Positions 22,825-23,957 of a stretch of DNA of 23,957 bases are shown here, one piece after another. Each line of letters opens with the position of its first letter. The stretch's first letter is position 1. Both the position numbers and the translations under genes were made by a program. The stretch comes from an uncultured Lachnospiraceae bacterium (GTDB taxonomy: Bacteria > Bacillota_A > Clostridia > Lachnospirales > Lachnospiraceae), in contig CANOBT010000081.1 of assembly GCA_947564305.1 (NCBI GenBank), positions 1 to 23,957 on the forward strand. Reading direction: 5' to 3'. A model generated the notes under the pieces. The model worked only from the letters and a program-made list of their open reading frames with translations, ran no database searches and had not been told where the DNA came from.

Positions 22825-23957
22825 CTACTGCACATCTCCTGCTGGCTCAGCCATCTCAAGAGCTTTCATACTCAGGCTGATCTTCTTTTCTGCTTCATTA
22901 AGATCTACAATCTTAGCCTGAATCTCCTGTCCGATGGAAAGAACATCTGACGGCTTATCAACATGTGCTCTGGAAATCTGAGACACATGAAGCAGTGCAT
23001 CTACTCCTGGTGCCAATTCAACAAACGCACCAAAATCTGTCATACGTGCTACTTTTCCGGTAATCACGGAACCTGCCGCAAAATCTTCAGAAGCATGTGC
23101 CCATGGATTCGTTTCAGGGAACTTCAAACTGAGGGCAACCTTGGTATCATTGATATCCTTTACAAGTACTTTCAGATTATCTCCAACCTTAAATACTTTC
23201 TTTGGATTTTCAACTCTGCCCCAAGACATCTCAGAGATATGAAGCAGTCCGTCGACACCGCCCAAATCAACGAATGCGCCAAAATCTGTCACATTCTTTA
23301 CAACACCTTCGATGGTATCGCCGACCTGCAGGCGCGCAAACAATTCTCTCTGCTTCTCTGCACGTTCTGCTACAAGCAATTGCCTTCTGTCACCGATTAC
23401 ACGATTCCTTCTTGGATTAAATTCGCTGATTACAAATTCAATCTCTTTACCGTCATATTTGCTCAAATCCTTCTCATAAGAATCTGATACAAGGCTTGCC
23501 GGAATAAATACGCGGACACCTTCTACCTCTGCGCATAATCCTCCGCCAAGAATCTGGGTAACTGTTGCCTTTAATACTTCTTTATTCTCAAAAGCTTCTT
23601 TCAGCCTCTCATTGCTCTTTTCAGCCGCTAGCCGCTTATATGTCAACAGCACCTGTCCCTCACCGTCATTCACCTTCAGCACTTTCACCGTCATAGCGTC
23701 TCCTGCTGAGACAACAGTGGTTAAATCAAGAGAAGAGTCGTTGGAATATTCACTCTTTGTAATAATACCATCTGCCTTATATCCGATATTAAGGATAATC
23801 TCATCCGGCTTTACATCAATTACAGTTCCTTCTACAACCTCTCCGTTGTGGATTGTTTTGAATGACTCGTCTAACATTTGTTCAAAAGATAATTCTGACA
23901 TTTTTTGAACCTCCTCAATTATATTGTTGGGCGTGGATGCCCCTGCTGTAATACCTA
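22825..23957 (-). CDS. IspH-ribosomal protein S1 fusion, C-terminal part (cut by window edge)
   Basis: The reading frame is open from the right edge to the stop at 22825. The first visible residues, GITAGASTPNNIIEEVQK, are the C-terminus of IspH (HMB-PP reductase, an iron-sulfur enzyme of the MEP isoprenoid pathway). They continue without a stop into MSELSFEQMLDES and four S1 RNA-binding domains (about residues 16-85, 105-172, 190-258 and 275-345 counted from that Met). The last two show the classic VTDFGAFVDL / LLHISE pattern. Such IspH-S1 fusions are known in clostridia. GAGGAGG lies 8 nt before the internal ATG at 23901, so a free 358-residue S1 protein may also be made. S1 helps mRNA binding to ribosomes, though its role in Firmicutes is less essential. 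Confidence 0.92.
   Translation of the reverse strand, partial: GITAGASTPNNIIEEVQKMSELSFEQMLDESFKTIHNGEVVEGTVIDVKPDEIILNIGYKADGIITKSEYSNDSSLDLTTVVSAGDAMTVKVLKVNDGEGQVLLTYKRLAAEKSNERLKEAFENKEVLKATVTQILGGGLCAEVEGVRVFIPASLVSDSYEKDLSKYDGKEIEFVISEFNPRRNRVIGDRRQLLVAERAEKQRELFARLQVGDTIEGVVKNVTDFGAFVDLGGVDGLLHISEMSWGRVENPKKVFKVGDNLKVLVKDINDTKVALSLKFPETNPWAHASEDFAAGSVITGKVARMTDFGAFVELAPGVDALLHVSQISRAHVDKPSDVLSIGQEIQAKIVDLNEAEKKISLSMKALEMAEPAGDVQ

Noticed and set aside
1..23957. CRISPR arrays, insertion sequences, phage genes, tRNA or rRNA genes, riboswitches
   Set aside because: Reading both strands I saw no regularly spaced repeats, transposase-like proteins, clover-leaf sequences or conserved riboswitch cores; gene order is that of core housekeeping operons.

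Overview
The window looks like a chromosomal housekeeping segment of a spore-forming, low-to-mid G+C anaerobic Firmicute, most likely a clostridial Lachnospiraceae-type organism. This rests on a SASP spore-protein gene, a GerW/YtfJ sporulation gene, a six-gene rnfCDGEAB operon in the clostridial order, an IspH-S1 fusion, and the rpmB / yloU-fakA-recG arrangement. Nothing visible marks it as a plasmid, phage or genomic island: there are no transposases, integrases, tRNA genes or CRISPR repeats. Almost every gene is on the minus strand; only rpmB and apbE read forward.

Layout from left to right. Positions 1-4628 (minus) hold the start of an alpha/beta SASP gene cut by the window edge, recG, fakA (DAK2-type fatty acid kinase) and an Asp23/Gls24 gene (yloU). 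A long hairpin separates fakA from recG. rpmB (L28, + strand) is divergent from yloU, with a good promoter for each, and ends in a bidirectional terminator. Positions 5223-13377 (minus) form a cell-envelope, division and sporulation cluster, in transcription order: zapA, a U32 'peptidase' family protein (probable RNA-hydroxylation type), an FtsW/RodA/SpoVE SEDS glycosyltransferase, a class B penicillin-binding protein overlapping it by 83 nt, a 114-residue unknown, a DUF2953 protein, gerW/ytfJ and a 46-residue membrane protein. Positions 13532-16271 (minus) hold a NusG-domain-II exported protein, a Gx/HepT-I membrane protein, ruvA and ruvB.

apbE (16543-17526, +) is divergent from the NusG-II gene. 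It encodes a lipoprotein FAD:protein FMN transferase, the enzyme type that covalently flavinylates RnfG and RnfD. It converges on the rnf operon (17585-22593, minus), with one strong bidirectional terminator between them. The Rnf proteins form a membrane ferredoxin:NAD+ oxidoreductase that pumps Na+ or H+. Both flavinylation motifs and all expected iron-sulfur cysteine sets are visible. The right edge carries the end of an in-frame IspH-ribosomal protein S1 fusion (22825 to beyond 23957), which has a strong Shine-Dalgarno sequence inside the coding frame just before the S1 part.

I see no wholly new system. The points most worth a second look are the possible internal start for free S1, the 83-nt two-frame overlap between the SEDS and PBP genes, the flavin/Rnf neighbourhood with its palindromic sites, the cysteine-rich tail on RnfE, and several small unnamed genes and hairpins.
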